Notes under the pieces: generated by a model
Told to the model about the DNA's origin: nothing
What the model saw: the letters and a program-made list of their open reading frames with translations, nothing else
Databases searched by the model: none
From: Candidatus Altimarinota bacterium
Lineage (GTDB): Bacteria; Patescibacteriota; Gracilibacteria; JAUYGZ01
Direction: 5' to 3'
NCBI GenBank assembly: GCA_029233985.1
Contig: JARGOK010000002.1
Span: forward strand, 310,001 to 374,000
Length of the DNA: 64,000 nt
Part shown: positions 26,295-35,612 of the stretch, one piece after another
How positions within the stretch are numbered: the first letter of the stretch is position 1
Layout: the number at the start of each line of letters is the position of its first letter
Position numbers and translations under genes: made by a program

Positions 26295-26684
26295 ATGAAT
26301 TCCACCACTCTTTTTCTCGCTCAACTCATGGGGCCTCTTATGGTCCTCCTATCTCTCTCTTTTCTGATCAAGGAAAAATGGTATATCGACCTCTTCAAAA
26401 AACTCCATAATGACGGTCTTTTTTTATTCCTCGATTCTATACTCGAAACCATTGCTGGTCTCGCTATAGTCCTCTCTCACAACCTCTGGAATACTCCAAC
26501 TGAAATCATCATCAGCCTCATGGGATGGGCACTTATTCTAGAAGGGGTATCCATCATGCTCCTCTCAAAAACAGTCCTCAGAGACCTCATGAAAAATTTC
26601 AACAATCCAAGTTGGATAAAAATATCTGGAATCATCGCACTAGTGGCAGGTGGATATCTCAGCTGGAGTGGATACGGAATGTAA
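26295..26684 (+). CDS. Small four-segment membrane protein
   Basis: A 129-residue protein with four hydrophobic helices, near 4-25, 42-62, 70-93 and 107-125. No family is recognised. It lies 69 bases before the MerR/TipAS regulator on the same strand and may be its target or partner. Confidence 0.55.
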   Translation: MNSTTLFLAQLMGPLMVLLSLSFLIKEKWYIDLFKKLHNDGLFLFLDSILETIAGLAIVLSHNLWNTPTEIIISLMGWALILEGVSIMLLSKTVLRDLMKNFNNPSWIKISGIIALVAGGYLSWSGYGM

Positions 26685-26753
26685 AATCTCTCTTGACCCT
26701 CCCCCTACAGGATCCCTCAAAATAAGGCTACAAGAGCCTCTTATTCAAAGCAT

Positions 26754-27500
26754 ATGAATTCCTATACCGTAAAACAACTCGCAAATCTCGTCAAAGTCAC
26801 CATAAAAACCCTCCACCACTACGATGAGATGGGTCTACTAAAACCAACTCAAAGAACAGATGCCGGATATAGATTATACAACAGAGACGATCTCCTCAAA
26901 CTTCAACAAATCATGATCTACAAAGAAATGGAGTTTAGCCTTAAAGAAATCAAACAACTCTTGGAAGACCCAGATTTTGACATAAAAAAAGCCCTTCATG
27001 AACAAAAAAAGTTTCTCCTCCAGCAACAAAAAAAGACCGAACAATTAGTCCAAACAATAGACAAGACGATAAAAACACTCCAAGAAGATGAAGAACTAGT
27101 CACGGATGCCGAACTCTATGAAGGATTCACTGCTGAGAAAGCAAAACGATACAATCAAGAAGCCAAAGAAAAATACGGTGAGATGTTTGAGACTTCTCAA
27201 AATCGAGTGGGAAACATGACAAAAGGACAATGGAAAGCCATCAGAGATGAAGGCAAAACCATCAATAAAGAAATGCTAAACCTAATCGGAACAGACCCAA
27301 ATTCTGATACTGTTCAAGCCGTCATAAAACGCCATCACGCCTGGGTTGAAAATTTTTACCCCTGCAACAAAGAAACCTATGTCGGTCTTTCGGATCTGTA
27401 TATCGAAAATCCTGAATTCACCACCCACTACGAACGCTTTGCATCTGGACTAGCTGTTTTTATGAGTTCCAGTATGAAATTTTTTGCTAAAAAGCTCTAA
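26754..27500 (+). CDS. MerR-family regulator with TipAS domain
   Basis: A 248-residue protein. The MerR DNA-binding domain is TVKQLANLVKVTIKTLHHYDEMGLLKPTQRTDAGYRLYNRDDLLKLQQIMIYKEMEFSLKEIKQLLEDP (about 4-70). A coiled coil links it to a C-terminal TipAS-like domain (about 120-245) ending in FYPCNKETYVGLSDLYIENPEFTTHYE. The layout is that of TipA-like regulators, which are activated by thiopeptide antibiotics or other ligands. A ligand is unknown here. The stop overlaps the convergent lipoprotein gene by four bases. Confidence 0.88.
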   Translation: MNSYTVKQLANLVKVTIKTLHHYDEMGLLKPTQRTDAGYRLYNRDDLLKLQQIMIYKEMEFSLKEIKQLLEDPDFDIKKALHEQKKFLLQQQKKTEQLVQTIDKTIKTLQEDEELVTDAELYEGFTAEKAKRYNQEAKEKYGEMFETSQNRVGNMTKGQWKAIRDEGKTINKEMLNLIGTDPNSDTVQAVIKRHHAWVENFYPCNKETYVGLSDLYIENPEFTTHYERFASGLAVFMSSSMKFFAKKL

Positions 27501-27778
27501 ACTTCCTTATCCAAGCACTTCGGTTTTTCATATTCCTGACAAAACTTTCTTGTACAAGCAGCTTGAGAAGATCCAGATTGGCGATTACAGGTATTACAAC
27601 CATCACTAAATGACAAACAGCTATCTAAAATGAGTGTTTTCCAGCTATCCATATCATAGCTCATTTCACTAATAGGTATGTGAGCATCATCAGTGCTTTG
27701 AGGAGTTTGAGGTACCTTCATACAAGCCGTCAAAGAAAAGAGGAAGAGAAAGGCAACAAGGAAAGAAAAACGTTTCAT
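27497..27778 (-). CDS. Small Cys-rich lipoprotein
   Basis: A 93-residue protein. The signal sequence ends in the lipobox LTAC (Cys 19). The mature part has six or more Cys, including DGCNTCNRQSG and AACTRKFCQEYEKPKC, suggesting disulfides outside the membrane; a DsbB-like protein is encoded at 37.5 kb. Function unknown. Confidence 0.6.
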   Translation of the reverse strand: MKRFSFLVAFLFLFSLTACMKVPQTPQSTDDAHIPISEMSYDMDSWKTLILDSCLSFSDGCNTCNRQSGSSQAACTRKFCQEYEKPKCLDKEV

Positions 27779-27787
27779 AAGAATAGA

Positions 27788-28621
27788 TTAAGGGAGTAGC
27801 TGATGAATCATAAACATCATTTCACCTCGGGTAACACGATGGTTTGGCTGTGAGTATGGGAGAGCATTTTTTTGTTGAAGCAGATCTAGATACGGCCTAT
27901 ACCAGGCTTCTTCTGAATCAACAACAACATCTAAATCGAAAGCAACTGCAATCATCTTCGCAACTTCTGCCCCATTAGCGAAGTCTCCAGGACGAACCGT
28001 TGGCAATCCCAAACCAATAGAGCTATCTCCTGACATAAAGCCTTTTTGTTGGGCCAAAGATAAATATGGCAAATACCACGCCCCTCTCTGAACATCTCTA
28101 TAAAGAATTTCATTTTGAGGAGCTAAAGAAATTTGAGAATCATCAGAGGTTGCTTCTACAAGAATTTTTGCCAATTCCACCCGATTAATTGGTTTATCAG
28201 CATGTATTTTTCCATCTGGTGTTCCCCTCACGATTCCTTTCTCCTTCACCTCAGCAATTGCATCATAATACGGATGATCGAAGTTCAAATCTTGAAATAT
28301 TGGACGTGGAAGCGCAGTTTTCACGATATCCTTAAGAAAACTTTTGTAAACAAATCCTCTTCCATTCTCCATTTCCACAACAAAATACTCTTCATTCCGA
28401 TCAACTTCTATAATCCGCACAACCTCCCCTGCAGAGGCAACTCCAAGAGATTCTCCAACAGGTCCTTTGTGATCATCACACTCTACTCGAATATTCGTAG
28501 CCGTTTTGATAGTGGCATACCAATCAACCAAAGTCCTACTATTACAATCACCAGCAAAAGCCTGACCAGAAAAAGAACCAAAAAGGAAAACAAGAATCAA
28601 AACTCTAAAAAAGAAGGTCAT
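27788..28621 (-). CDS. Exported SH3b-SLH protein
   Basis: A 277-residue protein with a signal peptide ending near AFAGD. Residues about 35-100 resemble a bacterial SH3 domain (NIRVECDDHKGPVGESLG...VVRIIEVDRNEEYFVVEMENGRGFVYKSFL). Three SLH repeats follow: FQDLNFDHPYY...GTPDGKIHADKPINRVELAKI, then YRDVQRGAWYLPY, and a third ending in RVTRGEMMFMI. SLH repeats hold the protein at the cell wall and SH3b may bind peptidoglycan. The internal ATG at 28621 gives the cleaner signal peptide. Confidence 0.8.
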   Translation of the reverse strand: MTFFFRVLILVFLFGSFSGQAFAGDCNSRTLVDWYATIKTATNIRVECDDHKGPVGESLGVASAGEVVRIIEVDRNEEYFVVEMENGRGFVYKSFLKDIVKTALPRPIFQDLNFDHPYYDAIAEVKEKGIVRGTPDGKIHADKPINRVELAKILVEATSDDSQISLAPQNEILYRDVQRGAWYLPYLSLAQQKGFMSGDSSIGLGLPTVRPGDFANGAEVAKMIAVAFDLDVVVDSEEAWYRPYLDLLQQKNALPYSQPNHRVTRGEMMFMIHQLLP

Positions 28622-28711
28622 ACATGAAAGGAAAAGATAAACTATACACATCATACCCTTTCATATTCAGCAGGCCAAACTCACCCAAATAGCTTGCCCA
28701 ATACCTCAATT

Positions 28712-28834
28712 ATGAACAAATACTTCTCAAGAACAAACTTTAGAAAAACATATCAAGCCATCAAAAAGACGCAACGCGAAGGAAACTTCATGATGCTTAT
28801 GTGCGAAAGCGATACAATGAAGACCATTTCTTAA
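28712..28834 (+). CDS. Possible 40-residue small protein
   Basis: An open frame with ATG and TAA, MNKYFSRTNFRKTYQAI and so on. It sits 9 bases before the next gene on the same strand and fills most of its upstream gap. Basic and Met-rich. It is unsupported by any family, so it may be chance. Confidence 0.3.
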   Translation: MNKYFSRTNFRKTYQAIKKTQREGNFMMLMCESDTMKTIS

Positions 28835-28842
28835 CAATACAT

Positions 28843-29355
28843 ATGGCAAAGAAAAAAACATCTCAAAACGAATTCCTTAAAAAACTCTGGTCAGCACTCA
28901 AGTTTATCTGTGAAAAAAGTTACCGACTGACCTGCACAATCCTTATGACAATCTATCATTTCCTAAAGCTCGTCTTTCTTCTTCTCAAAACCTTCCTCTT
29001 TGGGATTTCTTCCTTTATTGCAGCTAATGCTCTCATGATCCTCTCTCTAAGCCTCTCTATTTACCTTCTCAGCTCAGCTATAGGTCTTTCGGATAGTCCA
29101 GAGTTTCAAAAAAGACGTGATGCCTTTATGTCCACACAATTTGAACTCATCGATGAACACATCCTCTATAGAGAAGTCTCTTCAGAAGCAAAAACGCAAG
29201 GTTTCAAACTAAAAGAAATCACAGATGTCAGCTGCAATGAAACAACCAATTGCGCAACGCCAAACAAATACCTCATTCAATCAAACTGTCCTTACACCAG
29301 TCTCTGTCTTCAAGACCGTTGCGCAGTAGTATGTCCGCGAGAGTTTACTCGTTAA
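28843..29355 (+). CDS. Membrane-anchored Cys-containing protein
   Basis: A 170-residue protein. A basic start (MAKKKTSQNEFLKKL) leads to a hydrophobic region (about 30-85) with two or more membrane helices. The C-terminal domain, outside or inside, carries at least seven Cys (DVSCNETTNCATPNK...NCPYTSLCLQDRCAVVC). Function unknown. The ATG at 28843 was taken rather than a GTG at 28801. Confidence 0.55.
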   Translation: MAKKKTSQNEFLKKLWSALKFICEKSYRLTCTILMTIYHFLKLVFLLLKTFLFGISSFIAANALMILSLSLSIYLLSSAIGLSDSPEFQKRRDAFMSTQFELIDEHILYREVSSEAKTQGFKLKEITDVSCNETTNCATPNKYLIQSNCPYTSLCLQDRCAVVCPREFTR

Positions 29356-29359
29356 TCCA

Positions 29360-30307
29360 TTACAACAATCCAGACTTCTTCAGCCCTTTTATAGCAAGCT
29401 TCAAAAATGCCCACAACAAGAACCCATAAACCAAAAGAACAGGAAGATTAAGAAGAAATTTCACCAAGACATCTACTGAAAAAGTAATATTTTCAAGAGC
29501 ACCTCTTGCTGCTTTCTTCACATTCAGCCAAGGCGTCCAGTACACCCCAAGGACTTCCACATCTCCTTCATCGATCAGGTTCACATTGATACTCGAAAGC
29601 GCTACTCGCTCAGTAATATTCTTGAGGTTTCGTTCTGCCCACTCAATATCATTTCGAACACGATTCAAATACTGGGTCGCTTGTAGGGTATCTTCTACAG
29701 TCACCGCTCTCGCCAAAATATCCTTATACTGAGCCTCTTCTGCTCTCATATTATTGAGTCGAGCTTTTGAATCCACCACTTGGCCCGTCACATCATCGAC
29801 ACGAGCTGTTTCAGACTCTACTTTGAGTGCGCCTGCTTTGAGAGCTTTCATAGCATCATCAAAGCCAGCATTTGGAACACGAAGACGCATCCATCCTGAC
29901 CGACGATCGTCTTCCAGTCGATTAATATTCGCTTCTTCTACAATCCCCTTCCACTCAGATACCTGAATTTTAATTTTTTCCACACTGTACTCCACATCTT
30001 CTACGATCAAAGACAGGTTTCCGCTGCGAATTAATTCACGTTCAGAGACTCCAGGTGCGACCCCATCAGGGCTTCCAGGCATCGGAGGAGCAATCATCCC
30101 ACGAGCAGACTCATCACTATCATAGGCCATCATTGCCATCTCACTAACAGCACCACCAGATGCAAAATTCTTCGATTGCCTCATCATATATCCATCTCCA
30201 CTCTCAAGAAACTCTGCGCCTGTCCCACCAAACAAAAGCCCAAGCACTACGACCACCAAAAAGCCCAAACTGATATTTTTCCAAGGCCACAAAGAAAGTT
30301 TTTTCAT
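29360..30307 (-). CDS. DUF4349 membrane protein
   Basis: A 315-residue protein with an N-terminal anchor (about 10-28) and a C-terminal hydrophobic helix (about 280-305). The central DUF4349 region has RELIRSGNLSLIVEDVEYSVEKI, then RLEDDRRSGWMRLRVPNAGFDDAM, DDVTGQVVDSKARLNNM and ERNLKNITERVALSSINVNL. The family is surface-exposed and predicted coiled-coil, of unknown function. It is the gene downstream of the SLH-M4 protease, on the same strand, 83 bases away. Confidence 0.88.
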   Translation of the reverse strand: MKKLSLWPWKNISLGFLVVVVLGLLFGGTGAEFLESGDGYMMRQSKNFASGGAVSEMAMMAYDSDESARGMIAPPMPGSPDGVAPGVSERELIRSGNLSLIVEDVEYSVEKIKIQVSEWKGIVEEANINRLEDDRRSGWMRLRVPNAGFDDAMKALKAGALKVESETARVDDVTGQVVDSKARLNNMRAEEAQYKDILARAVTVEDTLQATQYLNRVRNDIEWAERNLKNITERVALSSINVNLIDEGDVEVLGVYWTPWLNVKKAARGALENITFSVDVLVKFLLNLPVLLVYGFLLWAFLKLAIKGLKKSGLL

Positions 30308-30390
30308 AACAAAAAATTAAGAAGCACCTTGAGTATAAATCCCATCATCAGATGAGAAGCATTCTTGAGATTGACACAATCAATCAAACC

Positions 30391-33213
30391 CTATGGAGTT
30401 TCACTCATCACCTCTACCTCTTCATCAAAGAAAACAAAACTCCCATCAGCAATGCGTATATTGAGTGATGATGGGTCTGATCCCGCTTGAATAAAACAAG
30501 TGGCAGAATACAACAATTCAGTATTTTCCAAGACCGTTTCAATTTCATTACACCGACTGCTCACGACATCAATATTCTCCAAACCAACCCCTTCGACATA
30601 AAGAAACACTTCATCATTTCCATACAAAGTAGCACTAACAGAATACACTTCACGCAATCCTCCTTCATACTTGTGGAGCGTATCGTCATTACTCTCATCA
30701 ATGAAATCCAAGTGCAATACTGGCACCTTTTCTAGTTGACACCCAAATCGATATTCCATTCCACTCCGATACGTCAAAACAATATTTGAACAGTCTTCAG
30801 AATAAAACTTCATAGTCCGAGGAAACCCCTGTCCCTTCACCACAATATTTGTCATGCGGTCTTCAGAAGCCGCATTTGAAGTCGTCACACTCTCTACTTG
30901 AAATTCAAACCCAGATGGGAATGGACCTTCCTCAACTTGAGATACAGGCACTATTGGATCTTCAGGTTGAAGCGCTCTCAATTGGACCAACGACATCAAT
31001 TCCCTATCACATGTCACACCGACATGCTCAAAAGAATCTTGGACATCTTTCATACTATACCTCAGTCTTCGTGCAGCTCTTTGAACTCCACAAGCCCCTT
31101 CATCAAAAGTACTATTACTTGTCCAATACTTATCATTGGCCCTAGTCATCACCTTAAACGCCATTTTAGGATCCCACCCTTCTTTTGAAGCCAAAAAATA
31201 AAAAGCTTTGTTATAAACACCACTACTATAATGAACATCTAAATCGTCGGTATAATCACTCGCCTTTTCAATAGACAATCCATCCAAAGAAGGAAAATCC
31301 ATTTGCCTAAAAAAACCATCTGCTTTATTCGAGTCATCCCCTATAAACCAATCAATTTCTCCCTTTAAATAGTACTCAGCAGCCTTAGCTGCCATATCAG
31401 AATACGCTTCATTCATACCACCAGACATATTGTCATAAATAAGGCCAGACTGAAAATACGTAAATCCATGAGCAATTTCATGTGCAACAATTCCAATATC
31501 AGTAGCTAAAGGATGAACATGATCATTTCCATCACCAAATTTAAAAAATTTTTGTTTAGAATTCCAAGATGCATTTGACCATGAAAAATCAGGATCTGCT
31601 CTATAATGAACCTTAAACACCAACTTTCTCCTTCCTAACGGTTTTTTTTTAAACCATTTACGATACATCTCACTGACAACAGTCCCATAGTATAAAGCAT
31701 CATTCATTGGTGAATAAGCCCCATTCACTTCTCTTGCTGTATTTTCCGAACAATCAAACTCAAAAGGTTTTTTTATCGTTTCACCTTCTTTTCTTTCCAA
31801 ACTATCAACAACCCGTATCCATCGATTTTCCAAAACACACTCACCACCTCTTTTAATAATATTCAAATCAGGGGCATCTGTTCCATATTCGTGCTTTCCT
31901 ATACTTTCATTCCCTCCAGGTCCTTGAGCAGAAAAAGTTTGAACATCATCCCATTCTCTCAGTATTTCACCAGTATTGGCGTCCACAATAAAACGGAGTA
32001 CAAATTCTCTATCTGGTTCTGGTATGACACCCCTACTCTTTGCAAGAACAGTGTATCCAACATCATATGCCAATTGAGCAGTCTTCTCTTCAAAATCAGG
32101 GTAAATATACAATTTCACATTTTCAGAACTATACTTCGGAAAAGTATCCGTGTAATTGTACCTCAAGGCATGTTTACTTTTTACGATTTGCATAACATGC
32201 GATTCACTTAATTTTGGCTCAACATTCTCAATATTCAAAAACTCAAATATTTTTCCATCAGCCTCCAGATTTTCAACATTCCCTTCCCACTCCACAAACA
32301 CTTCACCACCCCAGACAGGAACCCCTTTATAATGAAGCAAACTCTTTGTATACGTGATTTCAAGTCCATCCAAATCCTCTATCTCTTGCTCATAAATACT
32401 TAAAGAAAACCCCTTTCTCACTAAATCCCGCTCTTGCAAAATCCCCTGAAGAACGTTCTGAGCTTGCTCATATTTCTTCTGTTCATAGGTGCTCACCGGA
32501 TCAATATCAAACTCTTCTATCAGTTCAGAAATTCGAGTATTCTCTTCACTTTCACTGGTACATTCATCCGTTTCACAGCTCAAGTCCTTATGAAACTCTG
32601 CAATACGATAAATAATAAATGCAGCAGCTCCCCTCGACATCCCCTCGCTTGGCTTAAATTTCACGGACTTATCTAAAAAATCAAAACGGTGCCCAAAAGA
32701 AAGATATGGCATATACCAGGCACTCACTTCCAAGTCTGAATACTGACTCAAAAGATCTGCATCAGAATTCATTATTCCATAATACGGCAATGCTCCCATA
32801 GCAATCTTTACAAACTCTGCACGATTCACTGCTTGATTTGGGCGATACATACCATCTGCATAACCCTCAATCAATTTATCCCTCCTTGCCTGAGTCACAT
32901 ACTTTGCAAACCATTCATCACGAGATACATCTGGAAATCCAGAGTCCGTACTTTCTCCGAGCATACCCCCACGGACTTCAAAGATAATCTTCAAGGCCTC
33001 TGCTCTATTAATGGTCCGTTCAGGCTTGAAAGTTCCATCAGCGTAGCCTTGTATGATTCCCATATCAGACAAATATTCTACTGCTTCTGCGAGTGCAGGA
33101 GAACGAACATCAGAAAACTGTACAGCTTGAGTTTGATTCATAAAAGAAACGACAGTCAGAAAAAAACCCATAACAGAAAAAATGCGAAGAATAGAGGCAG
33201 AAAAAAACTTCAT
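30391..33213 (-). CDS. SLH-anchored thermolysin-like (M4) metalloprotease
   Basis: A 940-residue secreted protease. A signal peptide (1-30) precedes three SLH repeats near 33-85 (GYADGTFKPERTINRAEALK), 92-145 (GYADGMYRPNQAVNRAEFVK) and 158-212. A FTP/PepSY-like propeptide covers about 255-425. The M4 catalytic domain begins near 430. It has SPMNDALYYG, then HYRADPDFSWSNASWN, FGDGNDHVHP, the zinc motif HEIAH near 578-582, and the third ligand Glu in GGMNEAYSD near 602. A C-terminal region of about 170 residues is unknown. It would degrade or process proteins at the cell wall. The ATG was taken two codons inside a TTG start. Confidence 0.93.
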   Translation of the reverse strand: MKFFSASILRIFSVMGFFLTVVSFMNQTQAVQFSDVRSPALAEAVEYLSDMGIIQGYADGTFKPERTINRAEALKIIFEVRGGMLGESTDSGFPDVSRDEWFAKYVTQARRDKLIEGYADGMYRPNQAVNRAEFVKIAMGALPYYGIMNSDADLLSQYSDLEVSAWYMPYLSFGHRFDFLDKSVKFKPSEGMSRGAAAFIIYRIAEFHKDLSCETDECTSESEENTRISELIEEFDIDPVSTYEQKKYEQAQNVLQGILQERDLVRKGFSLSIYEQEIEDLDGLEITYTKSLLHYKGVPVWGGEVFVEWEGNVENLEADGKIFEFLNIENVEPKLSESHVMQIVKSKHALRYNYTDTFPKYSSENVKLYIYPDFEEKTAQLAYDVGYTVLAKSRGVIPEPDREFVLRFIVDANTGEILREWDDVQTFSAQGPGGNESIGKHEYGTDAPDLNIIKRGGECVLENRWIRVVDSLERKEGETIKKPFEFDCSENTAREVNGAYSPMNDALYYGTVVSEMYRKWFKKKPLGRRKLVFKVHYRADPDFSWSNASWNSKQKFFKFGDGNDHVHPLATDIGIVAHEIAHGFTYFQSGLIYDNMSGGMNEAYSDMAAKAAEYYLKGEIDWFIGDDSNKADGFFRQMDFPSLDGLSIEKASDYTDDLDVHYSSGVYNKAFYFLASKEGWDPKMAFKVMTRANDKYWTSNSTFDEGACGVQRAARRLRYSMKDVQDSFEHVGVTCDRELMSLVQLRALQPEDPIVPVSQVEEGPFPSGFEFQVESVTTSNAASEDRMTNIVVKGQGFPRTMKFYSEDCSNIVLTYRSGMEYRFGCQLEKVPVLHLDFIDESNDDTLHKYEGGLREVYSVSATLYGNDEVFLYVEGVGLENIDVVSSRCNEIETVLENTELLYSATCFIQAGSDPSSLNIRIADGSFVFFDEEVEVMSETP

Positions 33214-33333
33214 AAGCAATGATAATGAATAAATAGAGACTGAAAAATCTTTATCCTAGATGTCAAAATAATAGCAATTCTAATAGAAAACAGCCAACAA
33301 GAATTGTTCTTAAAAGTTTTTTTAACTTCTCTA

Positions 33334-33362
33334 TTGCCCAAACAGAACATGTAGTGTATTAT
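33334..33362 (+). promoter_or_regulatory. Candidate promoter of the cold-shock gene
   Basis: TTGCCC (33334-33339), 17 bases, then TATTAT (33357-33362). It would give a leader of about 85 bases before the ATG, a length suited to cold-shock mRNA leaders. Confidence 0.55.
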
Positions 33363-33454
33363 TGGTGAACAGTAATACTTGTTTGGACATAAAGCTCTCG
33401 AGCCACATAAAAAACTACGTATTGCCACTATTTTCATTTTTTTTTCAATACGTT

Positions 33455-33652
33455 ATGACAGGTACTATTAAGAACTTGACAGACAAAGGATTTGGTTTCA
33501 TTGCTGTCGAAGGTGAAGAGAAGGACATGTTCTTTCACTCTTCAGAACTCGTAGGTATTACTTACAACGAACTCAATGTTGGTGACACAGTCACTTTCGA
33601 AGCAGGAGAATCTCCAAAAGGTCCATGCGCTACAAATGTAGAACTTGCATAA
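33455..33652 (+). CDS. cspA: Cold-shock domain protein
   Basis: A 65-residue CspA-type protein that binds single-stranded RNA and DNA and loosens mRNA structure. MTGTIKNLTDKGFGFIAVEGEEKDMFFHSSEL carries RNP1 (KGFGFI) and RNP2 (DMFFH), and GDTVTFEAGESPKGPCATNV is the last strand. An upstream extension gives non-family residues, so the internal ATG at 33455 was chosen. A strong terminator follows, so it is monocistronic. Symbol given by type, not strict orthology. Confidence 0.95.
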   Translation: MTGTIKNLTDKGFGFIAVEGEEKDMFFHSSELVGITYNELNVGDTVTFEAGESPKGPCATNVELA

Positions 33653-33661
33653 TGATCATTT

Positions 33662-33693
33662 AAAAAACCACCCAAATGATGGGTGGTTTTTTT
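33662..33693 (+). terminator. Terminator of the cold-shock gene
   Basis: A perfect 12-bp stem (33662-33673 with 33681-33692), seven-base loop, and T run directly after the stop codon. Confidence 0.93.
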
Positions 33694-33724
33694 GTTATCC
33701 TAAAAACACAAATAATCACCTGAT

Positions 33725-34111
33725 ATGACGCTCAAACAATACAAAAGCTACTGCCTAAAGAAAAAAGGGGTCCAAGAAACCTATCCATTTGGAAATCAAA
33801 CAGTGGTCATGAAGGTTATGGGAAAAATGTTTACCATCAGCAATGTCACAGCATTTAAAATGAGCGGGGAAATGAAGCCTGCTTTTCATCACATAAGCCT
33901 CAAGTGCGATCCAGAACTGGCTGACGACCTCAAAAGAAACTTCAAAAGTATCATCCCAGGATGGCATCTCAATAAAACCCATTGGATATCGCTCATCATG
34001 GACAATTCTCTAAAAAATAAACTCATCAAAAGCCTCATCGACCAGGCCTACGACATCGTGGTGAACAAGCTTCCTGTAAAAAAGAAGGAAGAGTTAAAAC
34101 ACCATGCATAA
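33725..34111 (+). CDS. MmcQ/YjbR-family protein
   Basis: A 128-residue protein. ETYPFGNQTVVMKVMGKMFTI, ISLKCDPELADDLKRNF, and IIPGWHLNKTHWISLIMD are the MmcQ/YjbR (CyaY-like fold) signature. Relatives may bind DNA; function is not settled. Lies just after the cold-shock gene but behind its terminator. Confidence 0.9.
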   Translation: MTLKQYKSYCLKKKGVQETYPFGNQTVVMKVMGKMFTISNVTAFKMSGEMKPAFHHISLKCDPELADDLKRNFKSIIPGWHLNKTHWISLIMDNSLKNKLIKSLIDQAYDIVVNKLPVKKKEELKHHA

Positions 34112-34177
34112 TTATTCAGCTTTCAAAGGGGCTAGGAGTTATCTGTCCTTCTACAATCTAAGCTAACAACTAAGCAT

Positions 34178-35431
34178 CTATCTCCGCCTCCCACCACTTC
34201 TCCCACCTCTTCCACTTTTCCCTCTATACCCTCCCCCTCCACCACGTGGACCTCTTCCTCCTCCGCCTCTTGGAGAAAAACTTCTCGGGGGTGGTGGCGG
34301 TGGTTCAGGCAAATCTTTTGGTAACGGCAAAATAGGAATACTCAAATTGATCAAGTTTTCAATCGCATTCACATCTTTTCCTTGCTCTGGACAGGCAAAT
34401 GAGATCGCCTTCCCAGTATGTCCAGCTCTCCCAGTACGGCCAATACGATGGACATAATCTTCAGAATTATCTGGAAGATCATAATTAATCACGACTTCGA
34501 TTTCATCCACATCAATCCCACGAGCAGCAATATCTGTCGCAATCAAAACACGGTATTTACCAGATCTAAACCCTTCTAACGCCATTTTTCTTTGTGCAAG
34601 TGTCCGGTTTGAATGAATTTCAGCTGCTTTATGTCCCATTTTATTCACCACACGAGTAATCTTTTTCGCTCCGTATTTAGTTCGACTAAAAACCAACACG
34701 GTGCCCTTATATTCCAAGAGCAGTTGCTGCAGAAGAGCCAGTTTTTGATTTCGTGGAACCACAAACAACTCCTGTTCGATCTGTTCAGCAGTCGTACCAG
34801 CACGTGCGATTTCGACTCGAAGAGGTTTCTTCATATATGTTTGAGCAATCTTAGAAATCTTGGCCGGCATCGTAGCTGAAAAAAGCATCGTTTGCCTCTC
34901 TTTTGGCAATGCAGCTAATACTTTTCTTATTTGTGGCTCAAATCCCATATCCAACATTCGATCTGCTTCATCCATGATCAATATTCCAACATCAGACAAG
35001 TCTACAGTCTTTTTTTGCATATGATCAAGCAGTCTCCCAGGAGTCGCAACTATCACATGAGGCTTCTTTTTTAATTCGCTTATCTGACGATTGATACTAT
35101 CTCCACCGATAACAACAGTAGACTTCAATCCAAAGCTTTGTCCAAGCATCTTCACCGTCTCATTCACCTGTAGTGCCAATTCACGGGTAGGACAAAGAAT
35201 CAAACCACCTTTCTTCATCGCTGCCATTCGCTGGATCAAAGGAATAGTAAAAGCCAATGTCTTTCCTGTCCCTGTCTGTGCAATCCCAACAACATCCTCA
35301 CCAGTGATAGCAATTGGAATAGACTTATGTTGAATAGGCGTCGGAACCGTGAATTTAAGAGAATCGAGTTTTTTGAGAAGATCAGGGGCAATCCCCAGGC
35401 CATAAAAGCTATCGTCGGAAGAATTCTGCAT
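34178..35431 (-). CDS. DEAD-box RNA helicase, RhlE-like
   Basis: A 417-residue ATP-dependent RNA helicase. Q-motif LKFTVPTPIQ, motif I AQTGTGKT (51-58), PTRELA, TPGR, DEAD (154-157), SAT (185-187) and HRIGRTGR (328-335) are all present. The C-terminal tail from about 375 is Pro-, Gly- and Arg-rich (RGG-type), likely to hold RNA. It would unwind RNA in ribosome assembly or decay. It is divergent from a second DEAD-box gene, about 190 bases away. Confidence 0.95.
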   Translation of the reverse strand: MQNSSDDSFYGLGIAPDLLKKLDSLKFTVPTPIQHKSIPIAITGEDVVGIAQTGTGKTLAFTIPLIQRMAAMKKGGLILCPTRELALQVNETVKMLGQSFGLKSTVVIGGDSINRQISELKKKPHVIVATPGRLLDHMQKKTVDLSDVGILIMDEADRMLDMGFEPQIRKVLAALPKERQTMLFSATMPAKISKIAQTYMKKPLRVEIARAGTTAEQIEQELFVVPRNQKLALLQQLLLEYKGTVLVFSRTKYGAKKITRVVNKMGHKAAEIHSNRTLAQRKMALEGFRSGKYRVLIATDIAARGIDVDEIEVVINYDLPDNSEDYVHRIGRTGRAGHTGKAISFACPEQGKDVNAIENLINLSIPILPLPKDLPEPPPPPPRSFSPRGGGGRGPRGGGGGYRGKSGRGGRSGGRRR

Positions 35432-35521
35432 AAATAATAAAAATCAATATTACCCTTATTATAGCTTATTTCCTTTACAGAAGCCACTTCTTCCCCTATA
35501 CTCCACTCCTTTGTAAAGAAA

Positions 35522-35612
35522 AACTTAAAATGTAAAATTTTACGTTTTCTCCTCTTTTTTTTACGTTTTACTCGCGCACTTGCTGCGCAGTAGAAGTTTT
35601 ACATTTTATGTT
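35522..35612. repeat. Inverted repeat and hairpin in the shared helicase upstream region
   Basis: Arms 35522-35537 and 35597-35612 are complementary over 16 bases with one mismatch. Inside is a small GCGCA/TGCGC hairpin (35574-35578 with 35584-35588). It ends 12 bases before the plus-strand helicase ATG and lies in the gap shared with the minus-strand helicase. Confidence 0.65.

Noticed and set aside
31891-32211. Plus-strand frames over the M4 protease
   Set aside because: Shadows of the strongly supported protease on the other strand.
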